A DNA stretch of 64,000 bases. Origin: 67-14 sp035502775 (GTDB lineage: Bacteria; Actinomycetota; Thermoleophilia; Solirubrobacterales; 70-9). Of this stretch, positions 33,666-42,863 are shown in pieces; position 1 is the first letter of the stretch; every line of letters starts with the position of its first letter. The stretch is from positions 1-64,000 of the forward strand of contig DATJUB010000062.1 of NCBI GenBank assembly GCA_035502775.1, in the 5' to 3' direction. Position numbers and translations under genes: made by a program. The notes below the pieces were generated by a model. It saw only the letters and a program-made list of their open reading frames with translations. It searched no databases and was not told where the DNA came from.

Positions 33666-35126
33666 ATGCTGAACCGTCGTATTTCTCTGGCCACAATCCT
33701 GGCCGTACTCGTGGGCCTGTTCGGGGCTGCCTCCGCCACGGCCGCGCAGCCGTCGGATCGCGCGCCGATCCCGCCGCCGACCGACTACTGGCAGGACAAG
33801 GGCTTCATCCTGATGGCCCATCAGGGCGGTGAGTGGGACTTCCCGCCGAACACCCTGTTCTCCTACAAGTCGGCGGTCGCGGCCGGTGCCGACATGATCG
33901 ACATGGACGCCTACGTGACCGCCGACGGACAGATCGTGCTGACCCACGACCTGGGCGCGTGGCAGAACTCGGACGCTCCGAATGACGGCAATCACGACAT
34001 CAACGATCTGACCCTGGCCCAGTTGAAGGAGTACGACTTCGCCTACAAGTGGAGCCCGCGCGACGGCTCGAGCACCCATCCGTACAGGGGAATCGCCGGA
34101 CAAAACCCGACCCAGGAACCGCCGGCAGGGTTCACCAGGAACGACTTCACCATCCCGTCGTTCGCCGAGGTTCTCGCCGCCTTCCCCGACACGCCGATCA
34201 ACATCGAGCTGAAGCAGGTCCCCGGTGTTGACATCGAGGACACGGCCGCCGAGATGGCCTCTGTTCTCGCTGCCCATCCTGGACATGACGAGAGCGTGAT
34301 CATCAACTCCTTCGGGCAGGACATGCTGGACGCGATGCACGCGGCACGCCCCGAGCACAAGTCATTCGGTGGAAGCCTCGCCGCCAGCGTCGACTATCTC
34401 GGAGGCGCACCGATCACTCCGACCCCGGTCGCGATCGAGCCGCCGGATCTCTACCGTCTGTTCCCGGCTCCGGCCGGCCCGCTGCGCACCGTGCCGGCTC
34501 TCAAGCCGTGGGCCGACCATGACGGCTACAAGATCTTCGTCTGGGGCTCCGATCTCGATCCGGCCCAGGACACCGACGCGTTCTACGAGCAGCTGATCGC
34601 GGAGGGTGCCGATTCGTACAACACACCGAGCCCGACCACTCTCGCCAAGTACCTCTGCGAGAACGGCATCGCCGCACCCGATGGCACCCCCCGGTGCGCC
34701 CAGCAGGTCTGTCCCGAGGGACAGGAGGGAATCGCTCCGGACAACTGCAAGCCGATTCCGTGCCCACCGGGAACCGTCGGCACTTCGCCCAACTGCGAAC
34801 CGCACCCCGACCCGGCCACCACGGTGAGCAAGGTCGCGATCACCCCGGCCAAGGGCAAGATCAGGGCCGGCAAGAAGACCAAGCTGACGATCAAGGTGAA
34901 TGCCAAGATCGGGCTGGACGGCGCACCGAGGGTCACGCTCAAGTCATCGAACCGTCAGGTCAAGCTGCCGAAGACGATCAAGTTCGCCAAGGCCTCGTCG
35001 ACCATGAAGAAGACGATCACGGTCACGGCGACCAAGAAGGCCAAGGGCAAGGCGAAGATCACCGCCAGCTCCGGCGGCAAGAAGGGCACCGCGACCCTCA
35101 CCGTCAAGAAAGCCAAGAAGAAGTAG
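33666..35126 (+). CDS. Secreted glycerophosphodiester phosphodiesterase with Lys-rich C-terminal domain
   Basis: 486 aa. Signal peptide (~1-27), GDPD TIM barrel at ~45-330: MAHQGGEWDFPPNT (catalytic His; PPNT for the usual PENT), MIDMDAYVTADGQIVLTHD (metal ligands and second His), INIELKQ. Releases glycerol-3-phosphate from glycerophosphodiesters or teichoic acid. After a four-Cys linker (~340-380) comes the basic domain TVSKVAITPAKGKIRAGKK and onward, homologous to the end of the metallophosphoesterase at 18051. Likely held in the cell wall. Confidence 0.92.
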   Translation: MLNRRISLATILAVLVGLFGAASATAAQPSDRAPIPPPTDYWQDKGFILMAHQGGEWDFPPNTLFSYKSAVAAGADMIDMDAYVTADGQIVLTHDLGAWQNSDAPNDGNHDINDLTLAQLKEYDFAYKWSPRDGSSTHPYRGIAGQNPTQEPPAGFTRNDFTIPSFAEVLAAFPDTPINIELKQVPGVDIEDTAAEMASVLAAHPGHDESVIINSFGQDMLDAMHAARPEHKSFGGSLAASVDYLGGAPITPTPVAIEPPDLYRLFPAPAGPLRTVPALKPWADHDGYKIFVWGSDLDPAQDTDAFYEQLIAEGADSYNTPSPTTLAKYLCENGIAAPDGTPRCAQQVCPEGQEGIAPDNCKPIPCPPGTVGTSPNCEPHPDPATTVSKVAITPAKGKIRAGKKTKLTIKVNAKIGLDGAPRVTLKSSNRQVKLPKTIKFAKASSTMKKTITVTATKKAKGKAKITASSGGKKGTATLTVKKAKKK

Positions 35127-35144
35127 GGCAAAAAGCCTCGAAGC

Positions 35145-35176
35145 GAAAGGGCGTCCGGGAAACCGGGCGCCCTTTC
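35145..35176 (+). terminator. Terminator after GDPD
   Basis: 14-bp stem (35145-35158 with 35163-35176, one G-U) closed by a GAAA tetraloop, followed by tcgtt. Lies between the GDPD stop and the stop of the convergent SDR, so it may serve both. Confidence 0.75.
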
Positions 35177-35179
35177 TCG

Positions 35180-36025
35180 TTAATCCCGCCGTTCGCGAGC
35201 GAGCCGCTCGGCGTCGAGCACGATCGCGGCGACCCGGGGATCCCGTTCGAACCGCCGGTCCATGATCGGCCCGAGAATGCCCCGCAGGTGAAGGAAGACC
35301 CTGTACTCGAAGGGCACGACGATCCGCGGAGCCCGGGCCTCGATGCCGTCGATCACGGCCTCGGCCGCCTTCGCGGCCGGGATCTGCCGGGTCATGAAGG
35401 CCGGGGCGAGCCGGCGCATCCGGTTGACGATCGGGTCGGTGAAGGCGGTCGTGACCATCTCGGTCGTGATCCAGCCGAAGTAGGCGACCGAAGCGCTCGC
35501 ACCCAGCGGAATCAGCTCGGTCCGGACCGAGCGGCCGAGCGCTTCGACCCCGGACTTCGCGGTCGCGTAAGAGCTGTTGATCACGCCGTTCATGAAGGCG
35601 TAGGACGAGGAGACCAGCACGAACTGTCCGCCGTTCGCGACCACCTGTTCCATCCCGGCCCGGACCGTGTTCCACACTCCGTAGAGGTTGACCTCGATCA
35701 CCCGCTCCCACTCCTCGGTGGGAATGGTCAAGGTGGAGGTCGTATCCGGCGCGATCCCGGCGTTGGCGACGACCACATCCACCTTGCCGAATTCGGAGAG
35801 GGTCCTCGCGAACGCTTTCTCGATCTGTTCCTTGTCCCGGACATCGGCGCCGATCCCGATCGCGCGGGTACCGACCACGCGGGCCGACTCGGCGGCTATC
35901 TCTTGGTCGAGGTCGATCAGGGCGACCGACGCGCCGCGACTGTGGGCGGCCTCGGCGACAGCGAAGCCGATCCCACGGGCGGCACCGGTGATCAGGACGA
36001 CCTTGCCGGTGAGGTCGTAGCTCAC
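35180..36025 (-). CDS. Short-chain dehydrogenase/reductase, tandem copy 2
   Basis: 281 aa from a GTG overlapping the preceding SDR's stop (GTGA). Classical SDR: cofactor motif TGAARGIG, VANAGIAP, catalytic Ser-Tyr-Lys in SSSYAFMNGVINSSYATAKSG. The C-terminal ~60 residues (RQIPAAKAAEAVIDGIEARAPR, LRGILGP) are shared with the neighbour and contain a helical tail. Substrate unknown; the family includes oxidoreductases of lipids and aromatic alcohols. Confidence 0.9.
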   Translation of the reverse strand: MSYDLTGKVVLITGAARGIGFAVAEAAHSRGASVALIDLDQEIAAESARVVGTRAIGIGADVRDKEQIEKAFARTLSEFGKVDVVVANAGIAPDTTSTLTIPTEEWERVIEVNLYGVWNTVRAGMEQVVANGGQFVLVSSSYAFMNGVINSSYATAKSGVEALGRSVRTELIPLGASASVAYFGWITTEMVTTAFTDPIVNRMRRLAPAFMTRQIPAAKAAEAVIDGIEARAPRIVVPFEYRVFLHLRGILGPIMDRRFERDPRVAAIVLDAERLARERRD

Positions 36026-36876
36026 CCGGATCCCGGCTTCATGTCCCGCTCTTCGAACTGGTGGATGAAGTCCGCGACCTTGGGGTTGTCCTCGAGCTGC
36101 TTGTCGGAGAGCGGGCCGAGCAGGCCGCGCAGATAGAACACCGGCCGCCAGATCCGGGGTTCGATCACTCGTGGGGAGCGATGCTCGATTCCCCGGACGA
36201 GTGCCTCCGCGGCATCTTCCACCGACATCTGTCTGGTCAGGAACGAGGGGGCGATCTCCTCGCGGAACCGCTCGGCGAGTTCGTTGTCGAAGACCTTGGA
36301 ATTGAGATCGGTCTTCACGTACCCGAAATAGGCGACCGTGGCGCTGGCCCCGTGGGCCGCCAGCTCGACCCGAAGCGCCCGGCCGAGCGCTTCGACCGAG
36401 GCCTTGGAAACGGCGTAGCTGCTGTTCAGGGTTCCGTTGACATGCGCGTATGAGGAAGAGATCAGGACGAGCTGCCCGCGGTTGGCGACGACTTCCGGCA
36501 GGCCCGCCCTCACGGTCCTCCAGACACCCATCAGGTTGACGTCCAGGATCCGCTCCCAATCCTCGGTCGAGATCGCCCGGGTGGTCGTCTTCGGCGGGGT
36601 GATTCCCGCGTTGGCGACGACCACGTCGACCCGGCCAAGGCGCTCGGCGGTCCAGGCGACGGCCGTTTCGATCTGTTCGGCGTCGGTCACGTCGGCACCG
36701 ATGCCGATCGCACGGTCGCCGATCCTCTCCGCGGCGGCTTCCGCCGCGGCTCCGTCGACGTCGATCACGGAAACCGAGGCGCCACGCCGATAGGCGATCC
36801 GCGCGGTCTCGAATCCGATGCCTCGGGCACCGCCGGTGATCAGAACAGTCTTGCCTGCGAGGTCATACCGAGACAT
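36022..36876 (-). CDS. Short-chain dehydrogenase/reductase, tandem copy 1
   Basis: 284 aa; starts SRYDLAGKTVLITGGARGIG. VANAGITP, catalytic SSSYAHVNGTLNSSYAVSKAS, C-terminal RQMSVEDAAEALVRGIEHRSPR and YLRGLLGPL. Collinear with copy 2 throughout, so the pair arose by tandem duplication; stop and next start overlap. Divergent from ileS with only 35 bases between the two starts. Confidence 0.9.
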   Translation of the reverse strand: MSRYDLAGKTVLITGGARGIGFETARIAYRRGASVSVIDVDGAAAEAAAERIGDRAIGIGADVTDAEQIETAVAWTAERLGRVDVVVANAGITPPKTTTRAISTEDWERILDVNLMGVWRTVRAGLPEVVANRGQLVLISSSYAHVNGTLNSSYAVSKASVEALGRALRVELAAHGASATVAYFGYVKTDLNSKVFDNELAERFREEIAPSFLTRQMSVEDAAEALVRGIEHRSPRVIEPRIWRPVFYLRGLLGPLSDKQLEDNPKVADFIHQFEERDMKPGSG

Positions 36877-36911
36877 GTTCGGAGAGTACGGGATTATTGA
36901 ACTATTGGCGA

Positions 36912-39900
36912 ATGGATAGCATCAGCGCTTCCGTGTCAGCCTTTCGTCCAGTCGATCCCAAACAGTCCTTTCCGGAGATGGAGGAGCGCGTCGCCGCGCG
37001 CTGGAAGAAAGATCGTATCTTCGAACGCTCCCTGGAGCAGCGGGCCGGCGACAAGGTGTGGAGTTTCTACGAGGGCCCGCCGACCGCGAACGGCCGTCCC
37101 GGCTCACACCATGTGCTCTCCCGCGTCTTCAAGGACATCTATCCGCGCTACCGGGCGATGTCCGGCTACCGGGTGCCGCGCAAAGCGGGCTGGGACTGTC
37201 ACGGCCTGCCGGTCGAACTCGAGGTGGAGAAGCAGCTCGGCATCTCCTCCAAGAAGGAGATCGAGGAGTACGGGATCGAGGAGTTCAACCGGAAGTGCCG
37301 TGAATCGGTCTTCACCTACGTCGAGGAATGGAACCGGCTGACCGAGCGCATCGGCTTCTGGATCGACCTCGACGATCCCTACGTCACCCTCGACAACGAC
37401 TACATGGAATCCGTCTGGTGGTCGCTGAAACAACTGTGGGAAGGCGACCGCCTCTACGAAGGTCACCGAGTCTCGCCCTACTGCCCGCGCTGCGGCACGA
37501 CCCTCTCCTCACACGAGGTCGCCCAGGGATACAAGGACGTCACTGACCCCTCGGTCTACGTGCGCTTCCCGCTGCTCGACGACGACGGGGAACTCACCGA
37601 CGAGTCGCTGCTCGTCTGGACGACGACCCCCTGGACACTGCCCGGCAACTACGCCGTCGCGATCAACCCGGACGTCAACTACGTCCTAGCCGACATCGAC
37701 GGCGAGAACGTGATCGTCGCCGAGTCCCTGATGGAGAAAGTGCTGGGCGAGGATTCGACGATCGTCGAGATGATCGCCGCCGACGAACTGATCGGCCGCC
37801 GCTACGCGGCTCCGTTCCCCGGCATGGCCGAAAACTCGGGTGTGTTCCGGGTCATCAGCGGCGACTTCGTGACCACCGAGGACGGCACCGGCCTGGTCCA
37901 CATCGCGCCCGCCTTCGGCGAGGACGACTACCGCGTCGCGGTCGCCGAAGGACTGTTCACCCCCGGTGACGCCGACCACTCCCTCTTCAACCCGGTCAAG
38001 CTCGACGGAACCTTCGACGCGAGGGTCACCGGCTTCGAGGGCGAGTTCGTAAAGGACGCGGACGTGACCACGGGACTGATCGCGAGGCTCGAGGAGAACG
38101 ACCGCCTTTTCCGGGCCACCGAGTACGAGCATTCCTACCCGCACTGCTGGCGCTGCTCGACTCCGCTGCTCTACTACGCCAAGGCCAGCTGGTACATCCG
38201 CACCTCCGAGGCCCGGGAAGAGATGCTCGTCGGCAACGACAAGATCGGCTGGCATCCGGAACACATCAAGGACGGGCGTTTTGGCAAGTGGCTGGAGAAC
38301 AACGTCGACTGGGCGCTTTCCCGCGACCGCTACTGGGGCACCCCCCTGCCGATCTGGGAATGCTCGGATGATTCCTGCGACGAGACCTTCTGCGCCGGCT
38401 CGGTCCAGGAGTTGAAGGACAGGGCCGGCAGCGTGCCCGACGACCTCCATCGCCCCTTCATCGATAGCGTCACCTGGAAGTGCGAGAAGTGCGGAACCGG
38501 CGAGATGGAACGTGTCGTCTCGGTGATCGACACCTGGTACGACTCGGGCGCGATGCCGTTCGCGCAGTTCCACTACCCCTTCGAGAACAAGGACGAGTTC
38601 GAGGAACGCTTCCCGGCCGACTTCATCTGCGAGGCGATCGATCAGACCCGCGGCTGGTTCTACACGCTGCTGGCCGAGTCGACGATGCTGTTCGACCAGC
38701 CCAGCTACAAGAACGTGGTCTGCCTCGGCCTTATCCTCGATGGCGAGGGTCAGAAGATGTCGAAGTCGAAGGGCAACGTGGTTGTGCCCTGGGACGTGCT
38801 CGACCAGTTCGGCGCCGACGCCTTCCGCTGGTATCTGTTCACCGCGCAGCAGCCCTGGGCCGGATACCGCTTCTCGCTCGACGCGATCTCCGAGGCGATG
38901 CGCAGCTTCCTTCTGACCCTGTGGAACACCTACTCCTTCTGGGTGCTCTACGCCAACGCCGAGAACTTCGATTCAAGCCTTCCCCCGGGCCCTCCCGAGA
39001 ACCCGACCGACCTCGACCGCTGGGCCATCTCCCGCCTGCAGGCCACGGTCGAAACCGTCGCAACCCACATGGACACCTTCGACTGCACCGCGGCCGGCAA
39101 GGAGATCAACGATTTCGTCGAAGAGCTGTCCAATTGGTACGTGCGCCTCTCGCGCCGCCGTTTCTGGGAGGGCGACGCGGCCGCCTTCCAGACATTGCGC
39201 CACTGCCTGGTCGAGATCTCTGCCCTGATCGCGCCGTTCACTCCCTTCATCGCCGACGAGATCCACTCGAATCTGGTCGGGGGCAGCGACGGATCCTTCG
39301 GTGACCTGCCCGACTCGGTCCACCTGCGCGACTTTCCCCGCCCGGACTTCGAACTGCGCGACTATGACCTCGAGATGGCGATGGCCGCGACCCGCCGAAC
39401 GGTCGAACTCGGGCGGGCCAGCCGGGCCCAGGCCAAAGCCAAGGTACGCCAGCCGCTGTCGAAGGCCGTGGTGGTCGCCACCGACGCCGAACGTGAGGCG
39501 ATCGGGTCGCAGGAGGCCTTGATCAAGGCCGAGCTGAACGTCAAGGAGATCGAGTTCGTGACCGACCAGTCCGATCTGGTCAGCTACACGGTCAAGCCCA
39601 ACTACCGGACGCTCGGTCCGCGCTTCGGCAAAGGCATGCCCCAGGTCGCCGCCGCGGTGGCCGCTCTCGACGCCGAACACGTCGCCGCGACGGTCGAGGC
39701 AGGCGGCGAGATCGGTGTGAGCATCGACGGCAAGGACCACACCCTCGGACCCGACGACCTGACCATGTCGATGGAGCCGGTCGAGGGCTACCAGGTGGAA
39801 TCACAGTCCGGCCACGCGGTCGCACTCGCCCTGGAGCTCGACGACGAGCTCATCAAGGAGGGCTTCGCCCGCGAGATCGTGCACGCGGTCCAGAACGCAC

Positions 39901-40103
39901 GCAAGAACGCCGGCCTCGAGATCACCGATCGCATCACCCTGAACCTGGGCGGCGACGAGACACTGCTCGAGGCCGCCCGCGACCATCAGGCGTGGCTCAG
40001 CGACGAGGTGCTATCGACCTCCACCGGATTCGATGCCGCCGGGGGCGAGCGGCTCACGATCGACGGGCGTGAGCTGCTGATCGACCTGAGCCGCTCCGAG
40101 TAG
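36912..40103 (+). CDS. ileS: Isoleucyl-tRNA synthetase, type 2 (IleS2-like)
   Basis: 1063 aa from ATG (the TTG five codons upstream is unlikely). Charges tRNA-Ile. HIGH region in the form GRPGSHHVL, editing domain around LVWTTTPWTLPGNYA and GTGLVHIAPAFGEDDY, KMSKS as GQKMSKSKGN, and the CPRCGT pair near residue 195. The sequence style (GPPTANGRPG, KAGWDCHGLPVELEVEK) and length fit the eukaryote-like type 2, known for low mupirocin sensitivity. No T-box leader: the divergent SDR begins 35 bases upstream. Confidence 0.97.
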   Translation: MDSISASVSAFRPVDPKQSFPEMEERVAARWKKDRIFERSLEQRAGDKVWSFYEGPPTANGRPGSHHVLSRVFKDIYPRYRAMSGYRVPRKAGWDCHGLPVELEVEKQLGISSKKEIEEYGIEEFNRKCRESVFTYVEEWNRLTERIGFWIDLDDPYVTLDNDYMESVWWSLKQLWEGDRLYEGHRVSPYCPRCGTTLSSHEVAQGYKDVTDPSVYVRFPLLDDDGELTDESLLVWTTTPWTLPGNYAVAINPDVNYVLADIDGENVIVAESLMEKVLGEDSTIVEMIAADELIGRRYAAPFPGMAENSGVFRVISGDFVTTEDGTGLVHIAPAFGEDDYRVAVAEGLFTPGDADHSLFNPVKLDGTFDARVTGFEGEFVKDADVTTGLIARLEENDRLFRATEYEHSYPHCWRCSTPLLYYAKASWYIRTSEAREEMLVGNDKIGWHPEHIKDGRFGKWLENNVDWALSRDRYWGTPLPIWECSDDSCDETFCAGSVQELKDRAGSVPDDLHRPFIDSVTWKCEKCGTGEMERVVSVIDTWYDSGAMPFAQFHYPFENKDEFEERFPADFICEAIDQTRGWFYTLLAESTMLFDQPSYKNVVCLGLILDGEGQKMSKSKGNVVVPWDVLDQFGADAFRWYLFTAQQPWAGYRFSLDAISEAMRSFLLTLWNTYSFWVLYANAENFDSSLPPGPPENPTDLDRWAISRLQATVETVATHMDTFDCTAAGKEINDFVEELSNWYVRLSRRRFWEGDAAAFQTLRHCLVEISALIAPFTPFIADEIHSNLVGGSDGSFGDLPDSVHLRDFPRPDFELRDYDLEMAMAATRRTVELGRASRAQAKAKVRQPLSKAVVVATDAEREAIGSQEALIKAELNVKEIEFVTDQSDLVSYTVKPNYRTLGPRFGKGMPQVAAAVAALDAEHVAATVEAGGEIGVSIDGKDHTLGPDDLTMSMEPVEGYQVESQSGHAVALALELDDELIKEGFAREIVHAVQNARKNAGLEITDRITLNLGGDETLLEAARDHQAWLSDEVLSTSTGFDAAGGERLTIDGRELLIDLSRSE

Positions 40104-40111
40104 CCCGAACC

Positions 40112-41728
40112 TCAGGCTCGGTCGTCACCCGCCGAGCGCCAGGCCCGCAGAGTCTCGGCACCTTCGCGAATCAGCTCCACTTCGTCCGGACCCAGTCCCA
40201 GCAGCTCACCGAGGACGAACTCGTCTCCCCGGCGAAACTCGTCCGGACGGCTGGCCGTGAGCGACAGTTCCTTCAGGCGGTCCGTGACCGACGACCGGTC
40301 GGGAACGGCACTCGGCAGCCTCATCGCGCCGAGTTCGCTGGGCACGAAGACGAAGACGCCTCCTCCCAGCGAGTGCACCTTCAGCTCGGCCTCAAGCAGG
40401 GTGAGCGATGAGTACCAGACGGCCAGCAGCGCGTCGCGGCGCTCCGGTTCGATCTGGCCGCACATGAAGCTGTTCGTCGCCAACAGCCCCGCGTCGTTCT
40501 TGAACAGCTGAGGGGTTTCGGCGAAGACCGGCAGCACCACGTCGGAAACCTTGAGCGCACGGATCAGATACCAGGGTTCACGGATCCGGCACTTGTAGCG
40601 GCGATCGACTCCCTGCTCCACGCCCTCGGCGATGTACTCCCGCTCGCCGGGAGAGAGATCGGCGGGATCGGAGGGCGGCACGAACAGATGGACCTCGTCA
40701 CGGGTTCCGGTGGTCGAGACACCGCCCGGGACGAGTTGCCTGCCCGTCGTCAGCGTCGCCGCCAGGGACTCCGGCCGCAGGCCGTGAAGTTCGATCTGCT
40801 CACGGCTCGGATGAAAGAACCCCTTGTCGCCGGACACGTAGCCGATCCGCCACTTGACCGATTCGGCCGAAGGATGTGTCCTGGCGCTCAGATCCTCCAG
40901 CAGCGCCCGGAGCGGCTCCCGCAGGAGTCCGAGCAGGAACGGCTTCTCGCCGCGCTCGATCTGGTCGATCTCGGCCACCGACGTTCCCAGCCTCGAACCC
41001 GAGACCAGGCCGGCCACGGTCTCGTAGGTTTCGAACTCGACGCGGCCGGTCCGTTCTCCGCGGCGGTCGGCGAACAGCAGCACCGTCTCCTGAAGGATCG
41101 AGGAGAACATCCGCTCCCGGACCCTGACCAGTCTCAGCTCCCCGAAATTCCAGCCGAGGAATCGCCAGAGCGGCCGGGCGTAGCGGACATGGGTGAACTC
41201 GTGGGGCAGGACCAGAGCCATGCGTCCCCCCTCCTTCACGAACGAGGTCGCATGAAGGACGAACGGCATCCAGATGCTGCCGGCCGGATCCATGTCTCTT
41301 CCGAGCGCCCGCGAAGCGATACGCAATGCCCGTCTCCGGGATTCCTCGGGGAGGTTGCGAAGCCTCACGTAGGGCGGATTTCCGATCACCGCGTCGACCG
41401 GGAACGGATCCAGCCCGAGGAAGTCGCCGCGAACGCTCATCCCCCGATCGATCAGGCCGGCGTCAACGGCGGTGCGGAAGGTGTCCGCCGCCAGCTCCAC
41501 ACCGATCACGTCCGGGTCCGGCAAGAGGCGCGCCGCGGCATTCCGGTGCAGGGCGCTGACCAGCGCTCCGTCTCCGAGACTCGGTTCCAGGACATGTTCG
41601 CCGCCGTCACGGATCAGCCAATCGGCCATGAAATCCGCGGTGCCCTCCGGGGTGTAGAAGGCACCCAGGGCCTTGTGACCCGACAGGCCGAGGCTGGGCG
41701 CGGCCCCGGATACGTCGGCTACCGTCAT
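40112..41728 (-). CDS. Orphan N6-adenine DNA methyltransferase (class I SAM MTase)
   Basis: 538 aa from the second ATG; an ATG ten codons upstream is possible. FYTPEGTADFMADWL, SAM-binding LEPSLGDGALVSAL and catalytic NPPY (IGNPPYVRL) mark a gamma-type adenine methyltransferase like TaqI/Eco57I. The C-terminal ~270 residues would hold the target-recognition domain (GGRQLVPGGVS-like region, FMCGQIEPERRDALLAVW). No nuclease domain or restriction gene adjacent, so it is either orphan or part of a defence system elsewhere. Confidence 0.87.
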   Translation of the reverse strand: MTVADVSGAAPSLGLSGHKALGAFYTPEGTADFMADWLIRDGGEHVLEPSLGDGALVSALHRNAAARLLPDPDVIGVELAADTFRTAVDAGLIDRGMSVRGDFLGLDPFPVDAVIGNPPYVRLRNLPEESRRRALRIASRALGRDMDPAGSIWMPFVLHATSFVKEGGRMALVLPHEFTHVRYARPLWRFLGWNFGELRLVRVRERMFSSILQETVLLFADRRGERTGRVEFETYETVAGLVSGSRLGTSVAEIDQIERGEKPFLLGLLREPLRALLEDLSARTHPSAESVKWRIGYVSGDKGFFHPSREQIELHGLRPESLAATLTTGRQLVPGGVSTTGTRDEVHLFVPPSDPADLSPGEREYIAEGVEQGVDRRYKCRIREPWYLIRALKVSDVVLPVFAETPQLFKNDAGLLATNSFMCGQIEPERRDALLAVWYSSLTLLEAELKVHSLGGGVFVFVPSELGAMRLPSAVPDRSSVTDRLKELSLTASRPDEFRRGDEFVLGELLGLGPDEVELIREGAETLRAWRSAGDDRA

Positions 41729-41813
41729 CGGTTGAACCGTATACGGACAGGCGGACACCCCGGACCGGGCGGACAGGTGATCCGGCCGGGACGCAGATCC
41801 GAATAGATGCCAG

Positions 41814-42863
41814 ATGCCTTCACGGAAAGAAATCGGCTACTCGGCACTGGATCGTGCGCTCGGCCTCGGCCTCATTCCCGATCCGGTCCTGCGCCTCGCG
41901 TCACGCCGGGCCGCGCGCTCGAGGACCGGCCACGAGGAACGCGGTGGGATCGAGGCCCAGGAGGAACGGCTCCGCGAGATGATCGTGCGAATGGGGAGCG
42001 GCGCAATCGCCGAGAGAGTCGATGCCGCCAACCGACAGCACTACGAGATTCCCAGCGAGTTCTTCGAGCTCTTCCTCGGTCCCCGCCGCAAGTACAGCTC
42101 CGCCTTCTGGAGAGATCCCGGCCAGTCACTCGCCGAAGCCGAGGAGGAGATGCTGGCGCTGACCTGCCACCGGGCCGGCGTCGAGGACGGCATGAAGATC
42201 CTCGACCTGGGCTGCGGCTGGGGCTCGCTCTCGCTGTGGATCGCGGAGAACTTCCCGAATACCGAGATAACCGCCGTATCGAACTCTTCCAGCCAGAAGA
42301 AGACGATCGACCGCGAGGTGGTGAGACTCGGACTGCGGAACGTCGAGGTGATCACCGCGGACATCAACGGGTTCGATCCCGGAAAGGATTTCGACCGGAT
42401 CGTCTCGGTCGAGATGTTCGAGCACATGCGCAACTGGAAGGAGCTGCTCAGACGGATATCGACCTGGCTGAAACCGGAAGGGAGGCTGTTCGTCCACGTG
42501 TTCACTCATCGCCGCCTCGCCTATGGCTTCGCCGGCACCTGGGCCTCGGAGAGATTTTTCACGGCGGGCACGATGCCGTCACATGACCTGCTGCTCTTCT
42601 TCCAGGAGCACATGGAGCTGGAGCGGCGCTGGGCGGTATCGGGACACCACTATGCCCGCACGCTGGCCGCCTGGCTGAAACGGCTCGACGAGAACCGCGC
42701 CGAAGCCCTCGCCGTGCTCGAGACCGTGTACGGCCGAACCGAGGCTCGTCGCGCTCTCGGCACGTGGCGGCTCTTCCTGATCTCGACCGAGCAGATCTGG
42801 GACTGGAACGGCGGTGGCGACTGGATGGTGTCGCACTACCTTCTGGCACCGCGGGCCGTCTAG
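41814..42863 (+). CDS. Cyclopropane-fatty-acid-synthase-family SAM methyltransferase
   Basis: 349 aa. QHYEIPSEFFELFLGPRRKYSSAFW, SAM motif ILDLGCGWGSLSLW, VSVEMFEHMRNW and the C-terminal WRLFLISTEQIWDWNGG identify the CFAS/coclaurine-N-methyltransferase group. It transfers a methyl from SAM, perhaps to a lipid acyl chain or an amine; the exact substrate cannot be read. Stop shares CTAG with the convergent DUF6941 gene. Confidence 0.9.
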   Translation: MPSRKEIGYSALDRALGLGLIPDPVLRLASRRAARSRTGHEERGGIEAQEERLREMIVRMGSGAIAERVDAANRQHYEIPSEFFELFLGPRRKYSSAFWRDPGQSLAEAEEEMLALTCHRAGVEDGMKILDLGCGWGSLSLWIAENFPNTEITAVSNSSSQKKTIDREVVRLGLRNVEVITADINGFDPGKDFDRIVSVEMFEHMRNWKELLRRISTWLKPEGRLFVHVFTHRRLAYGFAGTWASERFFTAGTMPSHDLLLFFQEHMELERRWAVSGHHYARTLAAWLKRLDENRAEALAVLETVYGRTEARRALGTWRLFLISTEQIWDWNGGGDWMVSHYLLAPRAV

